The notes beneath the pieces were generated by a model. The model was not told where the DNA came from, did not search any database, and saw nothing but the letters and a program-made list of their open reading frames with translations. DNA of 54,569 nt, from contig JAFSXR010000051.1 of assembly GCA_017443985.1 (NCBI GenBank), positions 1 through 54,569 on the forward strand, read 5' to 3'. The position numbers and the translations under genes are program-made. The DNA is from Synergistaceae bacterium (GTDB lineage Bacteria; Synergistota; Synergistia; Synergistales; Aminobacteriaceae). Shown here piece by piece: positions 32,463 through 40,116 of the stretch. The first letter of the stretch is position 1, and every line of letters starts with the position of its first letter.

Positions 32463-32948
32463 ATGGCTCAATACAAATTAGTAACATGCACGATTAACGG
32501 CAAAAAACGCAGTGCAATGGTCGATGTCCGCGCATCTTTAACGGATATGCTGCGCAACGATTACGGCCTTACATCAGTAAAAAAAGGCTGTGAAGTCGGC
32601 GAATGCGGGGCTTGCGCTGTAATAATTGACGGCGAGAGCTTTAACTCCTGCATTTATCTTGCAATATGGGCGGACGGCAAAAACATCACAACGCTTGAGG
32701 GATTAACTCACGAGGACGGAACATTATCGGACATTCAGCAGGCATTTGTTGATGAGACGGCTATTCAGTGCGGATTTTGCTCGCCGGGCTTCATGATTGA
32801 GGCGGAGTCTTTCTTACAAAACGGAAAGATTTATACCGATGATGAATTACGCAAATTATTATCCGGCCATCTTTGCCGCTGCACGGGTTACGAAAACATC
32901 TTGAGGGCAGTCAAAAAAGTCATGCACTCACGGGCAGAAAAATGTTAA
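32463..32948 (+). CDS. xdhC: Xanthine dehydrogenase, [2Fe-2S] subunit
   Basis: The 161-residue product has two [2Fe-2S] motifs: CEVGECGAC with a later Cys (plant-ferredoxin type, residues 43-65), and CGFCSPGFM plus CRCTGYENI in the C-terminal helical domain. It links the Mo and FAD subunits. The gene begins immediately after the xdhB stop, with its Shine-Dalgarno (GGAGGTGA) inside xdhB. It is the last gene before a strong terminator at 32965-33009. The symbol follows E. coli subunit naming and should not be confused with the XdhC-type chaperone at 34211. Confidence 0.92.
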   Translation: MAQYKLVTCTINGKKRSAMVDVRASLTDMLRNDYGLTSVKKGCEVGECGACAVIIDGESFNSCIYLAIWADGKNITTLEGLTHEDGTLSDIQQAFVDETAIQCGFCSPGFMIEAESFLQNGKIYTDDELRKLLSGHLCRCTGYENILRAVKKVMHSRAEKC

Positions 32949-32964
32949 TCTAAAAATTTTTAAT

Positions 32965-33009
32965 GTCATTAAGTTTGACGGCAATAAAAAAACTTAATGA
33001 CGTTTTTTT
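32965..33009 (+). terminator. Rho-independent terminator of the permease-xdhABC operon
   Basis: GTCATTAAGTTT pairs perfectly with AAACTTAATGAC over 12 bp, followed by GTTTTTTT. The operon-end repeat copy 2 starts four bases after the T-tract. Confidence 0.9.
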
Positions 33010-33012
33010 ATT

Positions 33013-33122
33013 GAGTGCCCTTCAAAAATTTTTGATTCTATTTTTGAAAGTGTATTTGTAAAAAGTTATGAGCTTTGAAAAATTTTGAGATTTCTGTAGG
33101 TGTAAATGTAGTTGCAAAAAAA
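33013..33122 (+). repeat. Operon-end repeat, copy 2
   Basis: It aligns with 52691-52800 and with the complement of 5589-5698 over about 110 bp, best at GAGATTTCTGTAGGTG and TAAATGTAGTTGC with an A-run. A perfect hairpin GTTCCCA-N6-TGGGAAC (33125-33144) follows, and beyond that a minus-strand TATAAT (33156-33161). Read on the minus strand the order is promoter-like element, hairpin with T-tract, repeat. Confidence 0.75.
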
Positions 33123-33144
33123 TAGTTCCCATCCGTCTGGGAAC

Positions 33145-33174
33145 TTGACTAAGATATTATAGCACAAACATAAT
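33145..33174 (+). promoter_or_regulatory. Candidate promoter of the molybdenum-cofactor operon
   Basis: TTGACT (33145-33150) and CATAAT (33169-33174) are 18 bases apart, just upstream of the first gene of the operon. A minus-strand TATAAT with TGC extension overlaps at 33156-33161, so the region may be bidirectional. Confidence 0.4.
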
Positions 33175-33197
33175 TTTTATGGAAGGTGAAAAATTTT

Positions 33198-34214
33198 ATG
33201 AAGTTAATAAAAACAGAAAACGCTGTCGGACAAATGCTGTGCCACGATATTACGCAAATAATTCCGGGCGTAAAGAAAGGCCCTGCGTTTCGTAAAGGCC
33301 ACATAATAAAAGAAGAAGATGTGCCGGTTTTATTAAGTCTTGGCAAGGATAATATCTACATTTGGGAAGTTGACGAGAACACAATACACGAGAACGATGC
33401 CGCAGAAATTTTATACAGCCTTTGCAAAAATACAAATATTCATCACGGCGAAATTAAAGAAGGAAAAATCGAGGCTGTTGCCGACATTGACGGATTATTA
33501 AAAGTTGATACAAAAAAATTAAATATCGTAAACTCTCAAGGCGATATGATGATCGCAACACGGCATGGAAATTTCCCCGTAAAGGCAGGAGATATTTTAG
33601 CTGGTATGCGGATTATTCCGCTTATAATTGAGAGATCCAAAATGGAAAAAGTTAAACGCGAGGCCAGCGGAGAGCCGATACTAAAAATTATGCCGTTTAT
33701 ATTAAAAAAAGTCGGTATTATCACAACAGGCAACGAAATTTTTTATAATAGAATTGAAGATAAATTTACGCCCGTTGTAAAATCTAAAATTGAGGAGTAC
33801 GGCGGAGAGATAATCGCACACAAAATAAGCAGTGATGATCCTGAAATGACAATAAATTTTATAAAAGAAATTTTGGATATTGGAGCAGAGATGATTTTAT
33901 GCACCGGCGGAATGAGCGTTGACCCTGACGACAGAACGCCTTACGCGATAAAAAAATCTTCGGATAAAATTATTTCATACGGCGCACCTGTTTTGCCCGG
34001 TGCTATGTTCATGCTTGCATACAAAAATGATGTTCCGATAGTCGGGCTGCCAGGCTGCGTTATGTATGCAAAGAGAACGATTTTTGATTTAATTTTGCCG
34101 CGTTTAATGGCCAAAGATACAATTACACGCGAAGAGATTAATAATTTTGGTGAGGGCGGGCTGTGCTTAAACTGCCAAGTCTGTACGTTCCCTAATTGCG
34201 GCTTTGGAAAATGA
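33198..34214 (+). CDS. MoeA-like molybdopterin-binding protein with C-terminal Cys motif
   Basis: The start is the ATG at 33198; the GTG at 33186 lies inside the ribosome site GGAAGGTGA. Residues about 1-165 form a MoeA-type N-terminal region, and 166-315 a MoCF/MogA-like molybdopterin-binding fold (VGIITTGNEIF, ILCTGGMSVDPDD and VVGLPG-type segment PIVGLPGCVMYAK). The C-terminus adds CLNCQVCTFPNCGFGK, a Cys-rich tail not found in MoeA of E. coli. Its role is probably metal insertion or handling of molybdopterin for the xanthine dehydrogenases. It is the first gene of a compact operon and overlaps the next gene (ATGA). Confidence 0.8.
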   Translation: MKLIKTENAVGQMLCHDITQIIPGVKKGPAFRKGHIIKEEDVPVLLSLGKDNIYIWEVDENTIHENDAAEILYSLCKNTNIHHGEIKEGKIEAVADIDGLLKVDTKKLNIVNSQGDMMIATRHGNFPVKAGDILAGMRIIPLIIERSKMEKVKREASGEPILKIMPFILKKVGIITTGNEIFYNRIEDKFTPVVKSKIEEYGGEIIAHKISSDDPEMTINFIKEILDIGAEMILCTGGMSVDPDDRTPYAIKKSSDKIISYGAPVLPGAMFMLAYKNDVPIVGLPGCVMYAKRTIFDLILPRLMAKDTITREEINNFGEGGLCLNCQVCTFPNCGFGK

Positions 34215-35251
34215 ACACTAAATTTTTTGAAATCATAAAAAGTTCCAATCCTAACAAAGAAAATATTTCTTTCACTGTCATAAAAGGCGAAGGACTTGGA
34301 GAGAAAGCAATTTTTTCTGACGGTGAGTGTATTTTTTTCTCACATAATGACGGTTTTCTAAAATCCAATTTTGATACGCTTGCAAAGTTTCTCAACACAG
34401 GCATTTATCCCGTTGAAAATTCGTTAATTTATGCTGAAAAAATCTCAACTGAAAAGAAAATAATTATCTGCGGTGCCGGTCATGTTTCAATGCCGATAAT
34501 AAAATTTGCAAAAATTTTAGGCTTTCATGTTACAGTTATTGATGACAGAGAAATTTTTATTGAAAACGCTGTAAAAAACGGAGCTGATGTTACAATATGT
34601 GAGCCGTTTGAACGTGCTTTATCCAAAATTCACGGCGGTTTTAATTCTTATTTTGTAATCGTTACTCGCGGTCATCGTTATGATTCTGAATGTCTGCGCT
34701 CAATTTTGAAGAAAACTTATGCTTACGTCGGCATGATGGGATCAATCAGAAGAGTTAAAATTGTCCGCGAAAATCTCTTGAATAGAGGCTTTGATGCCGG
34801 AGCAGTGCTTGGTATTCATTCACCGATAGGGCTTGCGATAAACGCTGAAACTCCCGAAGAAATTGCAATTTCAATTTTTGCCGAGATAATACAAATAAAA
34901 AATAAAAACCGCGATTTTGAATTTTCTCCAGAAATTTTAGATAATATTTTAGGAACAGGCCACCATGAGCCTTTATCGGGGCGTAAAATTTTATGCACGA
35001 TCGTGTCCAAACAGGGGGCAGGTCCGCGCAACGTCGGAACTAAAATGTTATGCACCAGCGAAGGAAAAATTTTTGGAACTATCGGCGGAGGCTTGATGGA
35101 AGCGCAAGTTATCAAGAAAGCCGAAGAATTATTTAACCAAGAAAAATTTTCTCCAGTTTTGTTAAAATTTAATCTCACTGCCGGAGAACTTTCAGCAGAG
35201 GGCGAAGTCTGTGGCGGTGTCATAGAAATTTTTATTGAGAGTGTTTCATGA
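34211..35251 (+). CDS. XdhC/CoxI-family molybdenum hydroxylase maturation factor, domain order reversed
   Basis: The start is the ATG at 34211 overlapping the preceding stop; the TTG upstream is rejected. The 346-residue protein has a Rossmann domain in the middle (IIICGAGHVSMPIIKFAK, then TVIDDRE, VTRGHRYD and YVGMMGS), as in the C-terminal half of XdhC. The CoxI-type segment (SKQGAGPRNVGTKML, then GTIGGGLMEAQVI and AEGEVCGG) stands after it. In classical XdhC this order is the opposite. XdhC proteins bind molybdenum cofactor and promote its sulfuration and insertion into xanthine dehydrogenase. The gene overlaps moaA by four bases. Confidence 0.85.
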   Translation: MNTKFFEIIKSSNPNKENISFTVIKGEGLGEKAIFSDGECIFFSHNDGFLKSNFDTLAKFLNTGIYPVENSLIYAEKISTEKKIIICGAGHVSMPIIKFAKILGFHVTVIDDREIFIENAVKNGADVTICEPFERALSKIHGGFNSYFVIVTRGHRYDSECLRSILKKTYAYVGMMGSIRRVKIVRENLLNRGFDAGAVLGIHSPIGLAINAETPEEIAISIFAEIIQIKNKNRDFEFSPEILDNILGTGHHEPLSGRKILCTIVSKQGAGPRNVGTKMLCTSEGKIFGTIGGGLMEAQVIKKAEELFNQEKFSPVLLKFNLTAGELSAEGEVCGGVIEIFIESVS

Positions 35252-36225
35252 AAGATAAATTTTTCCGCGATATAAACTATATGCGGATTTCCGTTACAAA
35301 CCGCTGCAACATGCGCTGTAATTATTGTATGCCCAATGTTGTTAAAAATCTTTGTGAGAACGAAATTTTAACCGACGATGAAATAATTGAGACGGCAAGG
35401 GCGGCGGTTCGTTGTGGCATTGTTAAATTCAAATTAACGGGCGGAGAACCTTTATTGCGTCCCAAAATTGCGGAAATTATATACAAATTAAAAAATATTT
35501 CAGGTGTTGAGAGCGTTAGTATGACTACAAACGGGGCATTGCTCGCAGAAAATATCAATGAGCTTCAAAAATCCGGCCTTGACTCTGTAAATATTTCGCT
35601 TGACTCTCTCGATATAAAACGCTTTGAAAAAATAACGGGCTTTAATCTCTTAGATAAAGTTTTAGATGGAATTGATGCGGCAATTTCTTCAGGTGTCCAT
35701 ACAAAAATTAACACTGTTCTTCAAAAAGGAATTAATGATGACGAATGGGAAAAAATTTTATTAATTGCTAAAGAAAATCCCGTTTATGTCAGATTTATTG
35801 AGCTTATGCCGATTGGTGAAGGAAAAAATTTTTGGGGTATAAGCAACGAAAAAATTTTGAATGACATTCGCAAAAAATATCAAGGCGTTGAGAATGATTT
35901 TAGCGTTCACGGCAACGGCCCGGCGGTTTATATAAAAATTCCGGGATTTTTGGGCGGTGTCGGCTTTATCAGCGCAATGTGCGGAAAATTTTGTTCGTCA
36001 TGCAACAGATTAAGGCTGACCGCGCAGGGGAAATTGAAGCCATGCCTTTCTTTTGCAGATTATCTTGACGTTAGGGAAATTTTGAGAAGCAGTGAAAAAA
36101 ATTTAATTCAGGCTAAATTGGAAAATCTTATCAAAAAAGCTGTTGAGTTAAAACCGCGTGAACATTGCTTTGAAACGCCGGTTAAAAATTCTGAAACTTT
36201 GCGAATGTTCGAGATTGGAGGCTAA
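35248..36225 (+). CDS. moaA: GTP 3',8-cyclase MoaA
   Basis: The 325-residue radical-SAM enzyme has the N-terminal cluster Cys20, Cys24 and Cys27 in CNMRCNYC. The SAM-binding LTGGEPLLR follows, then the second cluster FCSSCNRLRL with a third Cys in LKPCLS. The protein ends in Gly-Gly, the functional C-terminal motif of MoaA. It makes the first committed intermediate of molybdopterin from GTP together with MoaC. The ATG overlaps the preceding stop (ATGA). The following moaC starts four bases after its stop. Confidence 0.95.
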   Translation: MKDKFFRDINYMRISVTNRCNMRCNYCMPNVVKNLCENEILTDDEIIETARAAVRCGIVKFKLTGGEPLLRPKIAEIIYKLKNISGVESVSMTTNGALLAENINELQKSGLDSVNISLDSLDIKRFEKITGFNLLDKVLDGIDAAISSGVHTKINTVLQKGINDDEWEKILLIAKENPVYVRFIELMPIGEGKNFWGISNEKILNDIRKKYQGVENDFSVHGNGPAVYIKIPGFLGGVGFISAMCGKFCSSCNRLRLTAQGKLKPCLSFADYLDVREILRSSEKNLIQAKLENLIKKAVELKPREHCFETPVKNSETLRMFEIGG

Positions 36226-36229
36226 AATT

Positions 36230-36724
36230 TTGGAAGATTTCACACACTTCGATGACAAAGGCCGCGCACGTATGGTGGACGTTCACGAAAAATATATTAC
36301 CCAAAGAAAAGCTGTAGCTGCCGCGAAAGTTTTGGTTAATCACGAAACTTTTGAATTAATAAAAACGGGCGGGATTAAAAAGGGCGATGTTTTGACGGTT
36401 GCTCAGATTGCCGGCATAATGGGGGCAAAACGAACGCCGGATTTAATACCAATGTGCCACCCGATTTTTATTGAAGGCGTTAATTTAAGTTTGTCGCTTG
36501 ATGAAAAAAATTTTTCGGTTGAAATTTTGGCTGAGGTTCTCTGCGAAGGTAAAACAGGAGTGGAAATGGAAGCTCTAACTGCGGCAGCGGTCGCGGCTCT
36601 CACAGTTTACGACATGTGCAAAGCAGTACAAAGAGATATAATTATTCAAGATATTTATTTAGTAAGCAAGACAGGAGGTTCACATGGAGATTATCACAGC
36701 GGCAGTAATCACCGTCAGCGATAA
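36230..36724 (+). CDS. moaC: Cyclic pyranopterin monophosphate synthase MoaC
   Basis: I place the start at a TTG at 36230: GGAGG lies nine bases upstream, and the protein then begins LEDFTHFDDKGRARMVDV, as MoaC usually does. This gives 164 residues (E. coli 161). Conserved parts are AGIMGAKRTPDLIPMCHP, CEGKTGVEMEALTAAAVAAL and YDMCKAV with the catalytic Lys. It works directly after MoaA. Its 3' end overlaps the mogA-MOSC start by 41 bases, an unusually long overlap, so the last 13 residues are read from both frames. Confidence 0.93.
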   Translation: MEDFTHFDDKGRARMVDVHEKYITQRKAVAAAKVLVNHETFELIKTGGIKKGDVLTVAQIAGIMGAKRTPDLIPMCHPIFIEGVNLSLSLDEKNFSVEILAEVLCEGKTGVEMEALTAAAVAALTVYDMCKAVQRDIIIQDIYLVSKTGGSHGDYHSGSNHRQR

Positions 36725-37622
36725 AGGCTTCAAAGGCGAGCGGAAAGATACAAGCGGCCCGGCTCTCAAAGAAATGTTAGAGGCAGACGGCTGGAAAGTT
36801 GTTTACACAAATATTATTCCTGATGAGCGCGAAAAAATTAAAAGCGAGTTGGTAAAATGTGCAGATGAATTGAAAATTAATTTAGTTCTTACAACAGGCG
36901 GCACAGGATTTTCTCCGCGTGATGTAACTCCCGAAGCAACTTTGGATATTATCGAACGCCGAACGCCCGGTATCCCGGAAGCAATGCGAGCTGAAAGCAT
37001 GAAAATCACGCCACGCGCTTGTCTCTCACGCGAAGAGGCTGGAATTAGAAAGCAGACTTTAATAATTAATTTACCGGGAAGCAAAAAAGCCGCGTCTGAA
37101 AATTTTTCTGCTGTCATAAATGCAGTGAGGCACGGCGTTGAAATGATTAACTCTTCCGGCTCGGCGGACTGCGCTGAACAAATAGGAAAAATTTTATCCG
37201 TCAACATCAGCGAAAAAAAAGGTACACCAAAGCACCCTGTCGATAAAATCATAATGAAGCCTGATCACGGGATTGTCGGCGATGCTCACGCAGGAAACTG
37301 GCACAGGCAAATTAGTTTGTTAGGCGATGAAAGCGTCAAGAAAGCTCAAAAAAATTTGTCGTTCAATTTGGCTCCTGGCGACTTCGCTGAAAATATTTTA
37401 ATCGAGGGAATTTGCTTGTATAAGCTGCCAGTAGGTACACGCTTGAAAATTGGTACAGCCTTGTGCGAAATAACTCAGATCGGCAAAGAATGCCACTCTG
37501 ATTGCGCAATTCGCAAATTAACGGGCGATTGCGTTATGCCGCGTGAGGGCGTTTTTGCAAAAGTTCTCGAGGAGGGCGAAGCTAAAGCAGGAGACCTTGT
37601 TCAGGTAGGAGTTAGGAGGTAG
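36684..37622 (+). CDS. MogA-MOSC fusion protein
   Basis: Residues 1-165 are a MogA/MoaB molybdopterin adenylyltransferase: AAVITVSDKGFKGERKDTSG, then LTTGGTGFSPRDVTPEATL and INLPGSKKAASENF. Residues about 168-312 are a MOSC domain (KILSVNISEKKGTPKHPVDK, HAGNWHRQISLL, GDFAENI and the Cys-containing GKECHSDCAIR). MOSC domains carry molybdenum-cofactor sulfuration or transfer activities, so the fusion joins activation with a sulfur step needed for xanthine dehydrogenase. AGGAGG stands before the ATG. The last five codons (VGVRR) and stop are encoded by a heptad array. Confidence 0.9.
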   Translation: MEIITAAVITVSDKGFKGERKDTSGPALKEMLEADGWKVVYTNIIPDEREKIKSELVKCADELKINLVLTTGGTGFSPRDVTPEATLDIIERRTPGIPEAMRAESMKITPRACLSREEAGIRKQTLIINLPGSKKAASENFSAVINAVRHGVEMINSSGSADCAEQIGKILSVNISEKKGTPKHPVDKIIMKPDHGIVGDAHAGNWHRQISLLGDESVKKAQKNLSFNLAPGDFAENILIEGICLYKLPVGTRLKIGTALCEITQIGKECHSDCAIRKLTGDCVMPREGVFAKVLEEGEAKAGDLVQVGVRR

Positions 37623-37630
37623 GAGTTAGG
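37603..37630 (+). repeat. Four-unit heptad array at the mogA-MOSC/modA junction
   Basis: AGGTAGG, AGTTAGG, AGGTAGG and AGTTAGG run from the last codons of mogA-MOSC to one base before the modA ATG. They supply both the stop of the first gene and several overlapping Shine-Dalgarno-like sites (AGGAG) for the second. Confidence 0.9.
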
Positions 37631-37631
37631 A

Positions 37632-38408
37632 ATGAAAAAATTTTTTTTAGTGTTATTTTTAGTGTTGTGCGTTTTAGTAAATACAGCAGGAGCGGAGAAA
37701 AAAGATTTAATAGTCTTCGCTGCGGCCTCAATGACCGAGACAATGAACGAGATCAAAAATTTGTATGAAAATGAAAATCCTGACGTTAATGTAATTTTTA
37801 ATTTCGACTCGTCAGGAACGCTCAAAACTCAAATTCAAGAGGGCGCAGCGTGTGATTTATTCATCTCGGCAGGACAGAAGCAAATGAACCAGCTTGAAGA
37901 ATTAAAATTAATTCTTAATGGTACGCGAATTAATTTGCTTGAAAATAAAATTGCCCTTGTAGTTCCTGACGGCTACGCAGGAAACATCAAGAGCTTCGAT
38001 GATTTAGCAAAGGCACTCAAGAACGAAAAAATTTTATTTGCAATGGGCAACAGCGATGTCCCCGTTGGTCAATATACGCAAAAAATTTTTGCATATTACG
38101 GCCTCGATGAAAAAGAATTGGCGCAGGCCGGGAAAATCACATACGGATCAAACGTAAAAGAAGTTACGACGCAGGTTAAAGAATCGAGCGTTGATTGCGG
38201 CGTTGTATATTGCACGGACGCTTACAGCGCAGGCTTAAAAATTATTGATACAGCTACGCCGGAAATGTGCGGTCAGGTCATTTATCCGGCAGCAGTTATA
38301 AAAGAAAGCGCAAATATAAATTCTGCTGAAAAATTTTTGGATTATCTGACAAAATCAGAGGCCATGAAAATTTTTGCGTCAGTAGGATTTTCTCCGGCAA
38401 AAAATTAA
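37632..38408 (+). CDS. modA: Molybdate ABC transporter, substrate-binding protein
   Basis: The 258-residue product starts with a signal peptide (KKFFLVLFLVLCVLVNTAGA, then EKK) without a lipobox. The mature part has the ModA pattern: LIVFAAASMTETMNEIKNLY, FNFDSSGTLKTQI, CDLFISAGQKQMNQLEE and GNSDVPVGQYTQK, with CGVVYCTDAYSAG near the hinge. It binds molybdate or tungstate outside the membrane. Its ribosome site is a tandem heptad array, so copy-number changes there could tune its expression. It is followed by modB and modC. Confidence 0.93.
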   Translation: MKKFFLVLFLVLCVLVNTAGAEKKDLIVFAAASMTETMNEIKNLYENENPDVNVIFNFDSSGTLKTQIQEGAACDLFISAGQKQMNQLEELKLILNGTRINLLENKIALVVPDGYAGNIKSFDDLAKALKNEKILFAMGNSDVPVGQYTQKIFAYYGLDEKELAQAGKITYGSNVKEVTTQVKESSVDCGVVYCTDAYSAGLKIIDTATPEMCGQVIYPAAVIKESANINSAEKFLDYLTKSEAMKIFASVGFSPAKN

Positions 38409-38417
38409 AAATAAAAA

Positions 38418-39098
38418 ATGGATTTGTATCCGCTTTATAATTCGTTAAGGATTGCGGCAGTCAGCAGCGTTATTGTGTTTTTTGCAGGGATTGCCGCAGC
38501 TTATTATTCTTCACGGTTTCCAAAATTACTAAAAGGATTTTTGGACGTTGTTTTAACTTTGCCGCTCGTGCTTCCTCCGACTGTGTGCGGATATTTTTTG
38601 ATTGTAATCTTCGGGTTAAAGAGGCCGCTTGGAAAATTTTTGGCTCAATTCGGAATTAAATTCGTCATGACGTGGTACGGAGGCATAATCGCAGCGGCGA
38701 TCGTGGCTTTTCCTTTGATGTACAGGACGGCTCGCGGAGCGTTTGAAAGTTTCGACATGAACTTGGCTTATTCTGCTCAGACTTTGGGACTGTCCGACAC
38801 TTATATTTTTTGGCGGATAATGATGCCTGCGTGCCGTCAGGGTATCATCGCCGGAGCTGTTTTATCTTTTGCACGTGCGCTCGGAGAATACGGAGCAACA
38901 AGCATGTTAATCGGCTACACTCCCGGACGGACAGCGACAATCTCAACAACAGTTTACCAATTATGGCGCACAAACGATGAGGCCGGAGCTTTTTTGTGGG
39001 TCATGATAAATTTAGCTATTAGTGCCGTTGTTTTATTGCTTGTGAATATGCTTGAAGAGGGGCGCAGAAAAAATCATGAGCCTTTTTATAAACATTGA
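38418..39098 (+). CDS. modB: Molybdate ABC transporter, permease
   Basis: The 226-residue membrane protein has five or six hydrophobic segments and the permease EAA-type loop contacting ModC: TLGLSDTYIFWRIMMPACRQ, then GAVLSFARALGEYGATSML. It has the usual ModB length. The gene begins nine bases after modA. Its 3' end overlaps modC by 23 bases. No clear Shine-Dalgarno is present; translation may be coupled to modA. Confidence 0.93.
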   Translation: MDLYPLYNSLRIAAVSSVIVFFAGIAAAYYSSRFPKLLKGFLDVVLTLPLVLPPTVCGYFLIVIFGLKRPLGKFLAQFGIKFVMTWYGGIIAAAIVAFPLMYRTARGAFESFDMNLAYSAQTLGLSDTYIFWRIMMPACRQGIIAGAVLSFARALGEYGATSMLIGYTPGRTATISTTVYQLWRTNDEAGAFLWVMINLAISAVVLLLVNMLEEGRRKNHEPFYKH

Positions 39099-40116
39099 AA
39101 AAAATTTTGAGAACTTTACACTAAAAATTAATTTCGAGCACGACGCTAGCATTCTTGGCATTCTCGGCGCTTCGGGCTGCGGAAAGAGCATGACGCTGAA
39201 ATGTATCGCAGGCATAGAAAAACCTGACAGCGGCAAAATTATTCTTGATGATGAAATTTTATTTGACTCACAAAAAAAAATTAATCTGCCTCCGCAAAAA
39301 AGAAAAGTCGGTTATTTGTTTCAAAATTACGCGCTCTTCCCTAACATGACAGTTAAAGAAAATATTTTATGCGGACTTCATTACGAAAAAAATATTTTGC
39401 TCAAAGAAAAAATTTTTTCTGACACAATCGGACTTTTGAATTTAACGGAGTTAATTAATCACAAACCGAATGAATTATCAGGAGGCCAGGCACAGCGCAC
39501 GGCACTCGCTAGAATTTTGGTAAACCGTCCTAAAATTTTAATGCTCGACGAGCCTTTCTCAGCCCTCGACAGCCATTTAAGATTAAAACTTCAAATGAAA
39601 ATAAAAAATTTATTAAAAAATTACGGGCGCGGAGTTCTTCTCGTTACTCACGACAGAAACGAGGCTTACAGAATGTGCGACTACATTGCCGCTATGGACA
39701 ATGGAAAAATTTTGACGCTGAAAGATACCCACGAATTTTTTGCAAATCCTGAAAGCGTCCCTGCCGCAATTTTATCAGGCTGTAAAAATATAGCTAGGGC
39801 CGAAAAAATCAGCGACTATAAAATTTTCGTCCCCGAATGGAATATAACGCTGTCAACAAAAATAAAAATCAAAGATAATATTAAAGCTGTCGGAATACGC
39901 GCACATCACTTCAGCCAAAGTATAAAAAAGAACCGAAATAAAATTACTTTCATTCGAGAAATGGAAGAGCCTTTTGAATACGTAATTGAATTTCGGTTTA
40001 CAGGGCAGTCAAAAGAAAGCGAGCCGGTCTGGCTGCGTCTGTCAAAAGATAAAAAGCCCGAAAAATTTCCGGAAGAACTAGGCGTTGAAGAAGAAAATAT
40101 TTTACTTTTGTATTAA
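39076..40116 (+). CDS. modC: Molybdate ABC transporter, ATP-binding protein
   Basis: I start at the ATG at 39076 (GAAGAGGGG upstream); the TTG at 39052 adds residues not typical of the family. The 346-residue ATPase has Walker A GASGCGKSMT, Q-loop LFQNYALFP, signature LSGGQAQRTALARIL, Walker B ILMLDEPFSALD and the switch His in LLVTHDR. The C-terminal about 110 residues form a MOP/TOBE-like regulatory domain. It powers molybdate uptake and ends the cofactor operon. Its 3' end overlaps the convergent sbcC by 15 bases. Confidence 0.93.
   Translation: MSLFINIEKNFENFTLKINFEHDASILGILGASGCGKSMTLKCIAGIEKPDSGKIILDDEILFDSQKKINLPPQKRKVGYLFQNYALFPNMTVKENILCGLHYEKNILLKEKIFSDTIGLLNLTELINHKPNELSGGQAQRTALARILVNRPKILMLDEPFSALDSHLRLKLQMKIKNLLKNYGRGVLLVTHDRNEAYRMCDYIAAMDNGKILTLKDTHEFFANPESVPAAILSGCKNIARAEKISDYKIFVPEWNITLSTKIKIKDNIKAVGIRAHHFSQSIKKNRNKITFIREMEEPFEYVIEFRFTGQSKESEPVWLRLSKDKKPEKFPEELGVEEENILLLY

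Noticed and set aside
33010-33197. Molybdenum-cofactor riboswitch before the cofactor operon
   Set aside because: The sequence is explained by the dispersed repeat and a simple hairpin; no multi-stem structure is visible.
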